Of a stretch of 64,000 nucleotides of DNA, positions 12,601 through 24,135 are shown one piece after another. The number at the start of each line of letters is the position of its first letter. Positions within the stretch are counted from its first letter, which is position 1. The stretch spans positions 69,412,494 to 69,476,493 of the forward strand of contig CM042013.1 of the NCBI GenBank assembly GCA_023525715.1, given 5' to 3'. Origin of the DNA: Cichorium intybus (taxonomy: Eukaryota > Streptophyta > Magnoliopsida > Asterales > Asteraceae). The position numbers were made by a program, and so were the translations under genes. The notes below the pieces were generated by a model. The model did no database searches and was not told the DNA's origin. It worked only from the letters and a program-made list of their open reading frames with translations.

Positions 12601-14914
12601 AAGGAAACCCATGCATACACAAGCTTCTTAATTCTCGTGGAAAGTTCTCATAAGACCCCTTCATGTGTACATAATTGAGTTGTAGTAGCATCAGACCATC
12701 CATGTTACTTAAAACATCTGTTTCCACCTCAAATGATGCACCCAACTCTTCCTCAAGCATACGCATGTCAAGGGCAAGGCCTAGAAGATTTCCCTTACCC
12801 TAAGAAGAAACACAATGCAAATGAAAAGATATTAGACAATACAAAATATGTTGGACATGCAGACAACTAACAAGAATACATGGCTTCTTAATTACCTTTT
12901 TTCGTTTTAACACTTCAAACGACTCCTCATGACACCATATTAGACTTCGCTTCCACGGCTTGTCTGATTCTTGACGTACTATGAATCTTCCCATATCTTG
13001 AATCAACTGATGCATCTTCAATTCGTTATTCTTTCCAATACTAACAAGGAGTCGGTCAAGGAGATTCGTGATTCCAGATCTTGTGTTTATATCACATGCA
13101 TTTAATATTGTTTCGGTAACATCTCGATCTATCCCAACAAAATAACAAGCAATATACTTAAACAGCTTTTTATCATTGTTAGATGGTAAAGAATCAAAGC
13201 TCATCCTCAAGACATCATTTATATCGGAATTTGTTTCTTTCTTTAGCCCTTCTATGCACCCTTCCCAATAAGCCACATCCCGATTATGTAGACACTTCCC
13301 CAAAACTTCAAGAGCCAATGGATTCCCTTGACAATACTTTACAAGCTTATATGACACCTCTTCATAACCTTTTGTGGGATGGTTGGACATAAATGCATGG
13401 AAGCACAAAAGTTGTTGTGATTCAGATTCATCTAAGCCTCGTAGCCAATGCCTTTCATGCTTGGGTTTAATGTTTGTTTTAAACAGTGCACAACTTTCTG
13501 TCAACCACGTGTTCTTTGTTGTTATTATAATTTTACTTCCGGGATGAAAACCTTTACTTCCAAGTAATGCATTTAACTGATCAAGACTGCTGATATCATC
13601 AAGAACTAGAAAGACCCTTTTACTGGATACGGCATCCTCTATCTTTGAGGTGTATGTTGAAACATCATGAACTTGAACTGAGCTTGTTTTTAAAATGTCA
13701 TTGCATAGTTTTTGTTGTAAATCAAGCAAGCCATTAACCTTACAATCACATCTCCTACCGATATCTTCAATATAGCTGCTTATGTGAAAATCATGACAAT
13801 GTAGCCTGTAGACATATTTGGCTAAAGATGTCTTCCCGATGCCGCCCATACCCCATATAGTGAGTATGTCCGCAATATATGAGGATTCATCTTTCAACCA
13901 TGAAGTGATGTAATCAATGGAAAACTTCATCCCAATAAGTTGTGGTCGAACACTCCTTATGGGTACATGTAACCTACGGTGGATGTCCTTTACAATTTCT
14001 TCAATGAACTCGGTCTCTCGCCTGAAACTTAACTTAATAAGAACTAAAAAACACAGCTTACCAGAATTGGATATTTAATTTATTCAAAGATCCAAATCAA
14101 AATTATATCATAGCTTTATTTTTAGTTAAGTTCTTCACATCGTATTTGCACTTCACTATGTTTCTACAGGACCATTAAATTTAACTATCTATGTCGTTTT
14201 GCATGTGTCTAAAGACTGCCAGTTATAGGTTATTCGATCTCTACTACTTACAGGTAAGAGAAGATGGTATTGACATTTCATGTGTTTACTTAAAGAAAAT
14301 TGAAGGTGTATGGAAATGTGAGTACATAGTGATTACCTGCCATTTACATCATTCCCTTTTAAATTAGCAACTTCTGAAAGTGCTTTATTCCATTGGTCCA
14401 TCTTTTGAGTCCATTGACTTTTTTTATTTACATCTGTTAGTGACTCCATTGTCTTTTTATGTTTAGCCATTGCCTCTCCAAAGCTACTTTGTTGCTTCCT
14501 GACATGGGTGGGCTCAACATGATAAAATATGGGGATGACAATATGGTTGGATGTCATACGTTGCTCAAGGATCAGAACCAATTCGTCGAGGCACCATGTT
14601 GAAGTAGCGTAATTCTTGGACAACACGATAATGGAAGCCCGAGATGCCTTAATTGCACTCTCCAATTCTGGTTTCAGATCGTCGCCTGTTTCAATATCTT
14701 CATCATCCAAGAAGGTTTTGATATTGGCATCAATGAGGGCCTTATGAAGATGATCAGTGAAACTACGACGAGTGTCAACACCTCTAAAACTTAAAAACAC
14801 GTCATATCTATGACCATGATCAGTTGATGAACTGTGACCACAAGTTGATGAACCATGACCATGAGTTGACGAAGAAGATGATGAACCTTCTGGAAGTTCA
14901 GATAAAACAGCCAT
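9695..14914 (-). CDS. TIR-NBS-LRR (TNL) immune receptor, seven coding exons
   Basis: Exons by hand: 14914-14337, 14021-12896, 12799-12479, 12399-11521, 11434-10837, 10466-10396, 9733-9695. All introns are GT-AG and the phases join to an open frame of 3612 nt, 1203 residues. Residues 37-185 form a TIR domain (YDVFLSFRGVDTRRSF), with the NADase glutamate in WCLDELV at about 111. The NB-ARC follows: P-loop GMGGIGKT (about 250-257), Walker B FLVLDD, RNBS-B GSKIIITTKN, and CQGNPLAL as the GLPL box. The MHD-position motif is MHQ. Leucine-rich repeats occupy exons 3-4. Exon 5 carries a C-JID-like post-LRR domain (MPSWFRHRSAGPSISF). TNLs detect pathogen effectors and make NAD-derived signals through EDS1 and helper NLRs. 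Exons 6 and 7 add about 35 residues and are the least certain. The start codon opens directly before a Ser-rich leader. Confidence 0.88.
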
Positions 14915-16430
14915 TATGAGTTATGTGTTAATGATTCTTCACTCCTTATATGTGGGTGTATCTCACTAAGCTCTGAAACTCCTCTACACGTTATCGGTTT
15001 ATGAAAGTTGGTTTCACCGGCATTCCTCACTTGTGCTTCGATGTCCCGATCCCATACATAATGTCTCTACATAAGATCCAAATTATTTTTATTTACAATA
15101 TGCAACTTAAATCTCATCAAAGACCATTTTATAGCAGGTAATTAGTTCTAACATGTGTTGTTTTGTGTGAAGGGGCATACAGGAATCAAGCTTGGGCATA
15201 TGAACACCAGAAAAAGAAACACAACAGAAGCTGCTAGTTGCGTTGCTGCTGTTTTTGAAATACAAAGAGACGTTTCTCGATTTTCTTATTTTAAATCTCT
15301 GCAATTATTTAAAAGGCAGCTACTCACTTAATTGAATTCGTTAGCCTGTTATTCGGCTAAGTTAGGAGAGAGAAAATATCATTACCAATTTATTCATTTA
15401 ACCTACAACATCTCTGTTTTGATTTGATTAACCCACATTAACATCCGTACTATTGTCTAAATAAAATCCATTTGAAACATATCAACACCAAATACCATTC
15501 TATAAACAACTACAAGAACCACTATTACCACCCATGAAAGGAATTGCAAAACATATAGCCAATTTCAAGCTTTGACTAGATATCAACAAACAATTAAAAG
15601 ATCCAAAGGCATAAAAAAGAATAAGTTTCTTGATATGGACATTTATAGATCCCGAGAATTAGCAAGAACAATCTTTTCAACTTTAAATTTATCTTGTCTA
15701 GTATCAGCATACATTTAAAAGATTCCGACTAACATTGAAGGGCTTGTTCCAAAAGATATGTTTTTCTAAAAACTAACAACTCATACACTCTAAGAGTTTG
15801 ATATCAAACTCTATACTAGATGAAACATCAAAGGCAAATGCACTTTATACACAAGAATATAGATATCACTATCAATTTTGAATTGCATCTTATTTTTGAA
15901 AACAGAGTGACCGCATTGGTATTTACTGACCAATATGGTATGTGTCAAATCTACAAAGAAATCCCATATCAAATTTGTACCTGGAACAGAAACCTAACCC
16001 AGCTTATTTTCAAATGAACAGGGCATTACTTGATTGATTTAGTATCTAATTTTATCATTCTGGACTTCACGCAATAACAGGTTGGACTGTGTACTGTTCT
16101 AACGGACATACAAAACTAAAGAAAAGTAGCTGAAATAAACAAAATCTTAATCTCCTGTTGATGAAAAGACAAATGATTATGATGTGATTTGCGATTAGTA
16201 AGTGAATTTGTCTAACAAGAAGTGAAACGAACTTGTAAGGATGTTTACCTGAAGCGCCGATGATAGAGAAATAATCAACAGAGACAAAGGCCGAGAAAGA
16301 TGCGGGCGGAAACTACAGAAGCAACGGCAGTAATCAGCAGAAAAATGGCGAGTCAACGGGGAACAAAGGGACAGAGCGAGAGAGTATAAACAACGAGAAT
16401 GTTGGAGTGTTTTATTTGAACGGCAAAAAA
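14915..16430 (-). promoter_or_regulatory. TNL 5' leader and promoter region
   Basis: No coding capacity. A donor-like CGCTTCAG|GTAAACA (minus strand, about 16249) and an acceptor-like GGAGTTTCAG (about 14979) suggest a 5' UTR intron of about 1.27 kb with a leader exon near 16250-16400. This is an inference from splice signals only. RNA evidence would settle it. Confidence 0.35.
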
Positions 16431-16434
16431 AATT

Positions 16435-16462
16435 TATTTAATAATTTTATATTATATTGGTG
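16435..16462 (+). repeat. 28-bp direct repeat, left copy
   Basis: An AT-rich 28-bp stretch identical to 21534-21561 and, through the large duplication, to the corresponding site near 31825. The two copies bracket the palindrome, the GST/GT31 fragments and the Helitron end. The origin is unknown; it may mark an old duplication or a template switch. Confidence 0.5.
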
Positions 16463-16542
16463 TTTTATTTTCATAAGATCGCTGGCTTCGGAGTTGTGTT
16501 TCTTTCAATTCCTTTTATTATATTGTTATATAGATTAAATTA

Positions 16543-17348
16543 GGGTAAATTGCATAAAAGTCACTAACTTTTCCAATTTTCTCGATTTTGACACTGTATT
16601 TTTAGTTTTTGCAATTAAGTCATTATGTCTTCAGAAAATTGCAATTAAGTCATTATGTTTTCCAAAAAGTTGCTAAAATGACCATATGACAGGATGGCAA
16701 CAGGTTACCAGGTCATATGGTCAAATTTGCAATTTTTCAGAAAACATAATGACTTAATAGCAAAAATAAAACATAGTGTCAAAATCGAAAAATCTATAAA
16801 AGTTAGCGAATTTTATGCAATTTACCCTATGCAATTTATATAACTTAATCACTTTACATGCCTCATACGTGTCCAAAAAAATAAATTTGTTGTTATATTG
16901 TTTTTCCATTTAAAATAATCAAATTCCATTTATCCTAAATCTTTTTGAAATAAATGGATAAATGGAATTTGATTATTTTAAATGGAAAAACAAGGTAACA
17001 ACAAATTTATTTTTTTGGACACGTATGAGGCATGTAAAGTGATTAAGTTATATAAATTGCATTGAGTAAATTGCATAAAATTCGCTAACTTTTTCAGATT
17101 TTTCGATTTTGACACTATGTTTTATTTTTGCTATTAAGTCATTATGTTTTCTGAAAAATTGCAAATTTGACCATATGACCTGGTAACCTGTTGCCATCCT
17201 GTCATATGGTCATTTTAGCAACTTTTTGGAAAACATAATGACTTAATTGCAAATTTCTGAAAACATAATGACTTAATTGCAAAAACTAAAAATACAGTGT
17301 CAAAATCGAGAAAATTGGAAAAGTTAGTGACTTTTATGCAATTTACCC
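16543..17348. mobile_element. 806-bp fold-back palindrome of two inverted MITE copies
   Basis: The left arm (16543-16827) and right arm (17064-17348) are each 285 bp and are reverse complements with few mismatches. The spacer between them continues the symmetry to a loop of about 20 bp centred near 16945. Each arm is itself a MITE with terminal inverted repeats starting GGGTAAATTGCATAAAA. Arm lengths match exactly, so no net indel separates them. A transcript would fold into a long hairpin. It lies about 1.6 kb upstream of the TNL start codon and about 110 bp beyond its inferred leader. The superfamily was not assigned because no clear target duplication was seen. Confidence 0.75.
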
Positions 17349-17637
17349 ATTAAATTACAGCTTTTGGGGGAGGGGTTTTTTTTTTTTCTTTGAGGGTTTT
17401 AAGGGGTGGGTTTTATTTGCCAATCATGTTCCGCCATATTTCTTCCACCGCTCCCTCTCTTCACCCTCTCTTCACGACACCTCACTTCTCTTTTCCATTA
17501 CACCCAAAACTCAGCAATCACAGAAGCAATCACTCGGTCCAACCTGGAGTTGGTGTTTGATTCACGTTTCTCAATCTCAGGGCCGAATCGAACACGAAAT
17601 TCCCCTAACGAAATGTTGAATGCATCAATCTTATTCA

Positions 17638-17961
17638 ATGGCGGAAACCAGTCAAATAAAGTTTCTTGGCTCCGTCGCAAGTCCATTCGTCAACAGAGTT
17701 CAATTCGTCCTCAATCTCAAATCTATCAATTACGAGTACGTGGAGGAAGATTTCGATAACAAAAGTGAGCTCTTATTGGCATCAAATCCACTTCTAAAAA
17801 GAGTCCCTGTTCTTATACAACCAAACAAACCTCCGCTTTGTGAATCACATATCATAATCGATTGCTTAGAAGAAATCTTCCCCGATGCTTAAAAACTCAT
17901 TCCATCAGATCATGCAGATCGAGCGGTTATTCAATTTTGGGCCTACTACATCGACACCGAG
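17638..17961 (+). pseudogene. Tau-class glutathione S-transferase, first-exon fragment
   Basis: Begins at ATG 17638 (MAETSQIKFLG). It shows the thioredoxin-fold N-terminal half of tau GSTs: the catalytic-serine segment GSVASPFVNRVQ, the NKSELLLASNPLLKRVPVLI block, and the glutathione-site ES in PPLCESHIII. An in-frame TAA at 17890-17892 interrupts it. The frame then continues through an FWAYYID motif to a donor-like GAG|GTATGT at 17961. No C-terminal GST domain follows. Tau GSTs conjugate glutathione to xenobiotics in the cytosol; this copy is truncated. It is probably a fragment captured by the Helitron ending at 21436. Confidence 0.75.
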
Positions 17962-18049
17962 GTATGTTATCGATCGAGTGACTTGATTTTCCAAAACGGT
18001 TTTGAAACTATGAAATAATATTATATTTTATCTAATGTTTGTAACAGTA

Positions 18050-18660
18050 TATACGATGACGAGTTCTAATGAGAGTAATGGGAGATTGGTCACAGGGATA
18101 TTATGGTGTGTATAATGGGGTGATGCTGTCAAGTACATTGAGAAGATGCCCGAATTACCCAATTTTGAATCTGATTGCCAGGTTGCTATCATAATTTTGG
18201 TGTTAAATTAGATAATGTATTATAAATTCGTTTAGTTAGGTAATTTCTTCCCCCTTTTTGTTTTTTACTTTTTTTGTGGTTGCTAATTTCCTAATGGTTA
18301 TCAGGATTAAGCTTCCGTTTTGAATGGAAGCAAAGAACCACTTGGTTTTGATGGAATAACAGATGTTGAAGTAGAAAGAAGGTTAAAGGTAACTACTAAC
18401 TATTCTTTTTCAAAATGCTATTTTTTATATGATTATATGACATATTAATATCGATAGGATTACATAATTCTGTATTTTGATCTTTCAGGAACCTACAGCT
18501 TCTTCAAACATCCCTATAGTCATAAATCCCAATTGTCCCATCAACAACCCCATGACCAATTGTTCAATATCCTAACAAGTCAACCCCTGTAATTGAAGCG
18601 TTTACTCAAGTGAACCTTCCGGAAGCAACCTTACACAGTTCACCTGCAATGGAAGAAGGC
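18050..18660 (+). other. Exon-like fragments of an unrecognised gene
   Basis: Three short stretches look exonic: about 18120-18181 (a frame with KYIEKMPELPNF), about 18304-18389 (NGSKEPLGFDGITDVEVERR, ending at a GTAACT donor shape), and about 18489-18570, after a TTTCAG acceptor shape. Stops break the frame. The family was not recognised. The pattern fits a captured multi-exon fragment in the Helitron region. Confidence 0.3.
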
Positions 18661-19123
18661 AATGTACCATAATCTGATTTTTACAAAATTATAAATGTTG
18701 CTATTATAGATTAAACAAAAAACACATTGCTATTACAGATAATAATAATGCAATTCAACTGGGTCAATTCTTTCAGTCTAAAATCGGTTAAATGGCAGAC
18801 CCAAAGCCTTCAAAAGTAAACCCAAACGCAGCAGCTCATTGCTTCATTTTATCTCCTCCCCAAATGCTGAAATGTAAACCCATTATGGCAACCCATTTCA
18901 ATGTTAATAATCAACCCAAAATGGCATTCTTTACGAATAAGTTTGGGATACATAACCTCATTTACATGATTTAAATGAGCTTATGTTGTGAATTAAGTAT
19001 GATGTCAAGCCCATATGACATTGCTTTGAAAATTTAAGCTACAACGGTATGCTCTTTCAAATTTTAATATAATCTACTTAAAAGCGTATATGACATTGCT
19101 ATGAAAATTTGTGGGTTAGAGAT
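18661..19123. other. AT-rich spacer, nothing recognised
   Basis: Only a 60-codon frame at 18792 with no recognisable motif. No repeat or RNA gene was seen. Confidence 0.4.
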
Positions 19124-19131
19124 GGTGGAGA

Positions 19132-19836
19132 CTTGGTTTAAAAAAGCACGCCTGAGGCGCGATGCGCACCGATGTGCAGCGAGGCGCAAGTAAAAACGCA
19201 TCAAGGTCCGGATGCGATGCGATGTTCATAATGCGATGTGATGCGTGCGCATCAAGGGTGCATCAGGCAAGGCGCGCATCAGTGCATCAGAGGGCATCAC
19301 GATTAATCACTTTAAACAAAAGGCCATTTAACGTAAAAGATAACAATTACTTAGAAACGCCCATGCCAATTGTCAAATATAAAGTAATATTAGACTGTCC
19401 CTAGGAGAAAACGTGCAAGTGTTAGCATTCTCCCATATTTTTCCACTGTTTTTTTCATCGGTTCATCTTTTCTTCTTTCATTCTTTATATTCTTATGGCA
19501 TTACATATTATAATAGAGTCTAGTTATCTACAATGGTATTAGCACCATTAGTTTCATTTTCACATTTTGCACTAAAGTTTTATTGGGCAAAGAATTTTTG
19601 CACTTATGTTAGATAATTCATATTTTCTATTTATATCTAGTTATGTACATTCATATTTGCTATTTATATTAAATTTGGTTTTCTACATTCATTTTTTCTA
19701 TTAATATTATGTCTAGTTATCTACTTTCACATTGTGCGCCTCGCGTTCATGATGCCCGCGCATTCGCATCGCGCATCACGCATCGGCCTCCGGGACACAA
19801 AACGCATCGGAGCGCATCGCGCTTTTTAAAACCAAG
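19132..19836. mobile_element. hAT-like MITE with 8-bp target duplication
   Basis: Terminal inverted repeats: CTTGGTTTAAAAAAGC at the left and, read in reverse, CTTGGTTTTAAAAAGC at the right. The 8-bp duplication GGTGGAGA lies at 19124-19131 and 19837-19844. Eight-base duplications are the hallmark of the hAT superfamily. The outer 100-150 bp on each side are very CpG-rich with many GCGCATC-type words, while the core is AT-rich. No transposase is encoded. A short frame at 19162 comes from the CpG-rich end and is not a gene. Confidence 0.78.
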
Positions 19837-20330
19837 GGTGGAGATAAAGGTAGATATAATTCCATTATACCACGAACCACATCAATAAATGCCAGGAGTA
19901 AAACCGAAGCAAAATAGGTGATGTATCCATGTAACAATTTTGGTAGAAAATTTACCTTAACTTGGAAATAAGCAAAAAATAATGCACCAAAACAAGGGGT
20001 ATTACTTTCATTTTCAAGCTAAAACTAGCATGCTAATTTAATCTTATTTTTAATGTAAAAATATTAGCATTCTACTTTCATGCGTATGCCAAAAGTAATA
20101 GACTACAATACTCTTGCTATATAGCATTCTATAATTCTCTCTCTCTTTGGGTTGGGGGAGATAGTAAGCCTTTGTTATTGGTTTAATTGGTGTAGATTTG
20201 CATAGATGTATAGAATCTTCAAAATGAACAAACAAGCGTGAATCTTACAAATTATCACAATGATGGTGGAATTATTTGTGTTTGTAAATTCTTTATTAAA
20301 AATATCTTTACAAATAATGACTACTAATGC

Positions 20331-20410
20331 CACAGAAGCAATCGCGAGGTCCAACATGGAGGAGGACTCATATAACTTCGATTCGAGTTGGTGTTTGATT
20401 CACGTTTCCA
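20331..20410 (+). repeat. Partial copy of the GST 5' flank
   Basis: Resembles 17517-17571: both carry an ACAGAAGCAATC word, a GGTCCAAC word and GAGTTGGTGTTTGATTC. This copy has an insertion between them. It suggests duplication inside the Helitron-like region. Confidence 0.45.
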
Positions 20411-21091
20411 TGGCGATGGCAGCAGTGAGCCAAAACCAGGTTCTCCTTCATCCTTCAAGTTTGATTGAATTTTAGTGGGCTTCTTTTGTACCGTTGCTAC
20501 ACATGTTCTGTATTGTTTGACGTGTTTTTTTTAGTCCCACTAATTTGTCACTTAAGTTCGTACGAATGGTTAACCTACAAAGAGTTGCATATTTTCTTTA
20601 AGAACATCCTGACGAGTGTTTGCAACTTTGCATTTGAACTTGATCTACAGTTCCAAAGAATCGAGCAAGTATTCAATAACTTGCGACGACTTTCATGTGC
20701 TTTCTAACAAAAGGGTTAACCGGATCTGGTGTGCCAATCAAACGAACCCACAAGTTAAGGTAAGGTGATTACTTTTTAAATCATATATCGATCACGTATT
20801 AAATATTATATTGATCACATATATTTTAAGTTGACTAATACTTCATCATATGTCGACGACACTACTAATATCTTCCATGAACATATATTTTTCCAGTGCA
20901 CCCTCTCAGTTTATACAAAGTTGATCCGGAGAACATAGAAGATATGACTCTTTTTCCCTCTTTGTAAAAATAGTCATTTCCAGGATTCCTGCCGCATCGC
21001 ACGGGGGTATTTGCATTTCTTTGTGCATTATAGCATTCTACTTTCAATTTTTTTTTTGTATTATAGCATTCTACTTTCATTATTTTTTAGA

Positions 21092-21330
21092 TTTGCCAAA
21101 TGGGATGCAAAATTCTATGTCAAAGTGGACAACGATGTTCATGTCAATTTGGGTATTACAAAAAAAATTCAATTTAAGGGTTTTCAAAAGCTAAAATTAC
21201 TTATTTGCCTTTTACCATTTCTTTGCAGAAATGTTAGCTTCAACCCTTCTTAGACATCAAACAAAGCCTACGGTTTAAATGGGTTGCATGAAATCTGGAC
21301 CGGTTCTTTCCCCAGCCTGTGTTTTGGACA
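21092..21330 (+). pseudogene. GT31 beta-1,3-galactosyltransferase fragment (copy 1)
   Basis: After an acceptor-like TTTTTTAG at 21091 comes FAKWDAKFYVKVDND, the sugar-nucleotide DxD block of plant GT31 galactosyltransferases. The usual DDD reads DND here. After an intron-like stretch, from 21229, the frame gives the next conserved block (STLLRHQTKP, GCMKSGPVL) with an in-frame TAA at 21276-21278. Only this fragment is present, directly before a Helitron 3' end. The intact enzymes add galactose to arabinogalactan proteins in the Golgi. Confidence 0.72.
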
Positions 21331-21408
21331 TATGGGAATATAACTTTCAACAACCATCGCAACCCATCCAACCCACTTACAAGAAAGGTACCCCAAGATC
21401 CAATCAAT

Positions 21409-21436
21409 CCCGTGCGTAGCACGGGTTAAACACTAG
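21409..21436 (+). mobile_element. Helitron 3' terminus (copy 1)
   Basis: A GC-rich hairpin (CCCGTGC and GCACGGG, 21409-21425) lies a few bases before CTAG at 21433-21436, followed by T. This is the canonical plant Helitron 3' end inserted at A|T. The body extends left and probably includes the GT31 and GST fragments. The 5' TC end was not located. No Rep/helicase is visible, so it is non-autonomous. Confidence 0.72.
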
Positions 21437-21533
21437 TTATTATTAATGATATTCATCATCTATTTTGGAATTTTATTTATTTAAAACCATATTAGAGACC
21501 GTATATTAAACGGGTTCATATTTGATAAAAATG

Positions 21534-21561
21534 TATTTAATAATTTTATATTATATTGGTG
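21534..21561 (+). repeat. 28-bp direct repeat, right copy
   Basis: Identical to 16435-16462. It lies 97 bp outside the Helitron 3' end. Confidence 0.5.
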
Positions 21562-21837
21562 GTATATTTGTATTGAAAATTGATTTTTTTAAATGATTAT
21601 GTATTACAATCATATTTTCAAAAGCTACCATTTGGAACCGGTTCGGTTTCATCTATCGGTTTCTAAAGTAATAATAAAAATTTCTCATAAAAAAAGAAAA
21701 ATATAATTTGTGTAAATAGCAACCAACTTTGTAATGAGATTGTAATTAGCAATATATTTTATTTAAATTTGGACTACTGAAGCAAGCTTATCAATATTTT
21801 GTTTATAACAGTTGTGTTTTATGCCCCTTTAGGAAAT

Positions 21838-23909
21838 GGGTTTATTTCATAAAAACCCTTACATTTTCAACTTTTTTCTGTTTAAACCAAAAACTTTATT
21901 TTTTTTCAAAAAAGACCTAAATTTTGGAGAAACTTTTTAATTTAGACAATTTACCCGGTTTTACAGGTTATACATATTTTTTTCCAGAAAAAACCCTAAT
22001 TTTTTTTCTTTTTTCCGAAAAAACCCCTCAATTTCAGTGATTTTTTCACAAAGAAATTTTTTTCTTCGTTTTTGTAATTGACATAACTTTCATATACGAT
22101 GTCCAAATTTTACGAACTTTATATCCGTGGAAAAGTCGTAAGTAATACTACAACTTTGCTTTACTAACTTTTGTTTGAATATGTTCAGATATTTCGCTAC
22201 ACTGACTTGTTTTCTTATAATAGCTGTATCTTTTGCATACGAGCTCCGTTTTCGACGTTCTATAAGTCGGCGGATTCGTAAACACGAATACATCGTGTAA
22301 TGAATATTATTTAAACCAAAATATTATTTGTATGATTTATCGAATTTTACGCTACTGTAGTCTATTATTCGAAATTATATCGTTAGTTGATAATTGATTA
22401 GAAATATCGTATTTTAGTATTATAATTTCCAATAATACATTAGGAAAGTTATGAAAATTACATTTCAACGTATTATCCTAATTTGCTCTCTGGTTGACAT
22501 TTGTTGACTTCTGTTGACCAAATTTGACGGATGTCACAGACGGGGTCGCAAGAAAGCGACGACATGGCACTTTTGTGGTTGGAGTTTGAACGGTACAATT
22601 TAAACATTCACAAGCGGATGAAATTTTAAATAAAAAGGCTTATGAAGACAAACAACGATCCCGCCATGATCGACAACGAGCCCGCGAAGAAAAACAACGA
22701 CTAAAAGACATAAAGTTTTTGTCGTCGACTAAAAGACCCCAATTTTTTTTTTCTTTTTTACGAAAAAACCCTCAATTTTTTTCTTTTTCATAAAACTTTT
22801 TAATTTAGGCCATTTACGAGTTTATCCGCAAGTTAAACGATTTTTCAGGGATTTTTTCACAAAGAAAATTATTTTTCTTCGTTTTTATAGTTGGCATATC
22901 TTTCATATAAGATATCCAAACGACAAATTAGAAACATAAACTAAAACGACAAATTACAAATTAAAAAATACGACAAACCACAAACATAAAAAAAACGAAA
23001 CCCCGACCAATATCTTTCATATCAGCTTTGTATTTTAAAACCATCTCGAGTGATTTCCCTTCGAGACCCTCCTTTTGATTCGACGACAAAAACTTTATGT
23101 CTTTTAGTCGTTGTTTTTATTCACAAGCTCGTTGTCGATCATGGCGGGCTCATTGTTTGTCTTCGTAAGCTTTTTCTTTTCAAATTTCATCCGCTCGTCA
23201 CTTTCTTGCGACCCCGTCTGTGACATCCGTCAAATTTGGTCAACAAAGGTCAACCAGAGCTCAAATTAGGATAATACGTTGAAATGTAATTTTCAAAACT
23301 TTCCTAATGTATTATTGGAAATTATAATACTACAATACGCTATTTCGAATCAATTATCGAGTAAACGCTATAATTTCGAATAATAGACTACAGTATCGTA
23401 AAATTTGATAAATCATACAAATAATATTTTGTTTTAAATAATATTCATTACACGATGTATTCGTGTTTACGAATCCGTCGACTTATAGAACGTCGAAAAC
23501 GGAGCTCGTATGCAAAAGATACAATTATTATAAGAAAACAAGCCAGTGTAGCGAAATATCTGAACATATTCAAACAAAAGTCAGTAAAGCAAAGTTGTAG
23601 TATTACTTACGACCTTTCCAGGGATATAAAGTTCGTAGAATTTGGACATCGTATATGAAAGTTATGTCATTTATAAAAACGAAGAAAAAAATTTCTTTGT
23701 GAAAAAATCACTGAAATTGAGGGTTTTTTCGGAAAAAAAAAAAGAAATTAGGGTTTTTTCTGAAAAAAAATATGTATAACCTGTAAAACCGGTTAAGGGT
23801 CTAAATTAAAAAGTTTCTCCAAAATTTAGGTCTTTTTTGAAAAAAAATAAAGTTTTAGGTTTAAACAGGAAAAAAGTTGAAAATATAAGGTTTTTTATGA
23901 AATAAACCC
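21838..23909. mobile_element. Mutator-type fold-back element (copy 1), 2072 bp
   Basis: Terminal inverted repeats of roughly 730 bp begin GGGTTTATTTCATAAAA. They run to the GACGGGGTCGCAAGAAAGCG words near 22540 on the left and their complement near 23210 on the right. Inner segments (near 22650 and 23120) are also inverted, so almost the whole element is a palindrome. The 9-bp duplication TTAGGAAAT at 21829-21837 and 23910-23918 fits the Mutator superfamily. There is no transposase. The paired 67-codon frames in the two arms are mirror images of the repeat and are not genes. Confidence 0.8.
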
Positions 23910-24135
23910 TTAGGAAATTGAGTTTTATTATAGTTGCATTTTATGTATTTGATTACATATTGGCTAATGAAGTTTGTATTACAGATTAGCTAATGAAGTT
24001 TCTAATGAGATTGTAATTAGCAATATATGATGAAACAGGTTCTTTTAGCAACCTACTTTGTAGAAACTGGTTTTTTTTTTAGAAACCTACTTTGTAGAAA
24101 CTATTTTTGGGAGGGAGATTGTATTTGCATTGTAT

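Noticed and set aside
17406..17759. 117-codon frame overlapping the GST start
   Set aside because: Different frame from the recognisable GST protein and no motif of its own.
19162..19404. 80-codon Cys/Arg/Ala-rich frame
   Set aside because: Produced by the CpG-rich end of the hAT-like MITE.
22090..22293. 67-codon frame seen in four places (also 23455, 32382, 33747)
   Set aside because: Lies in both arms of the fold-back element and its duplicate; mirror images without protein features.
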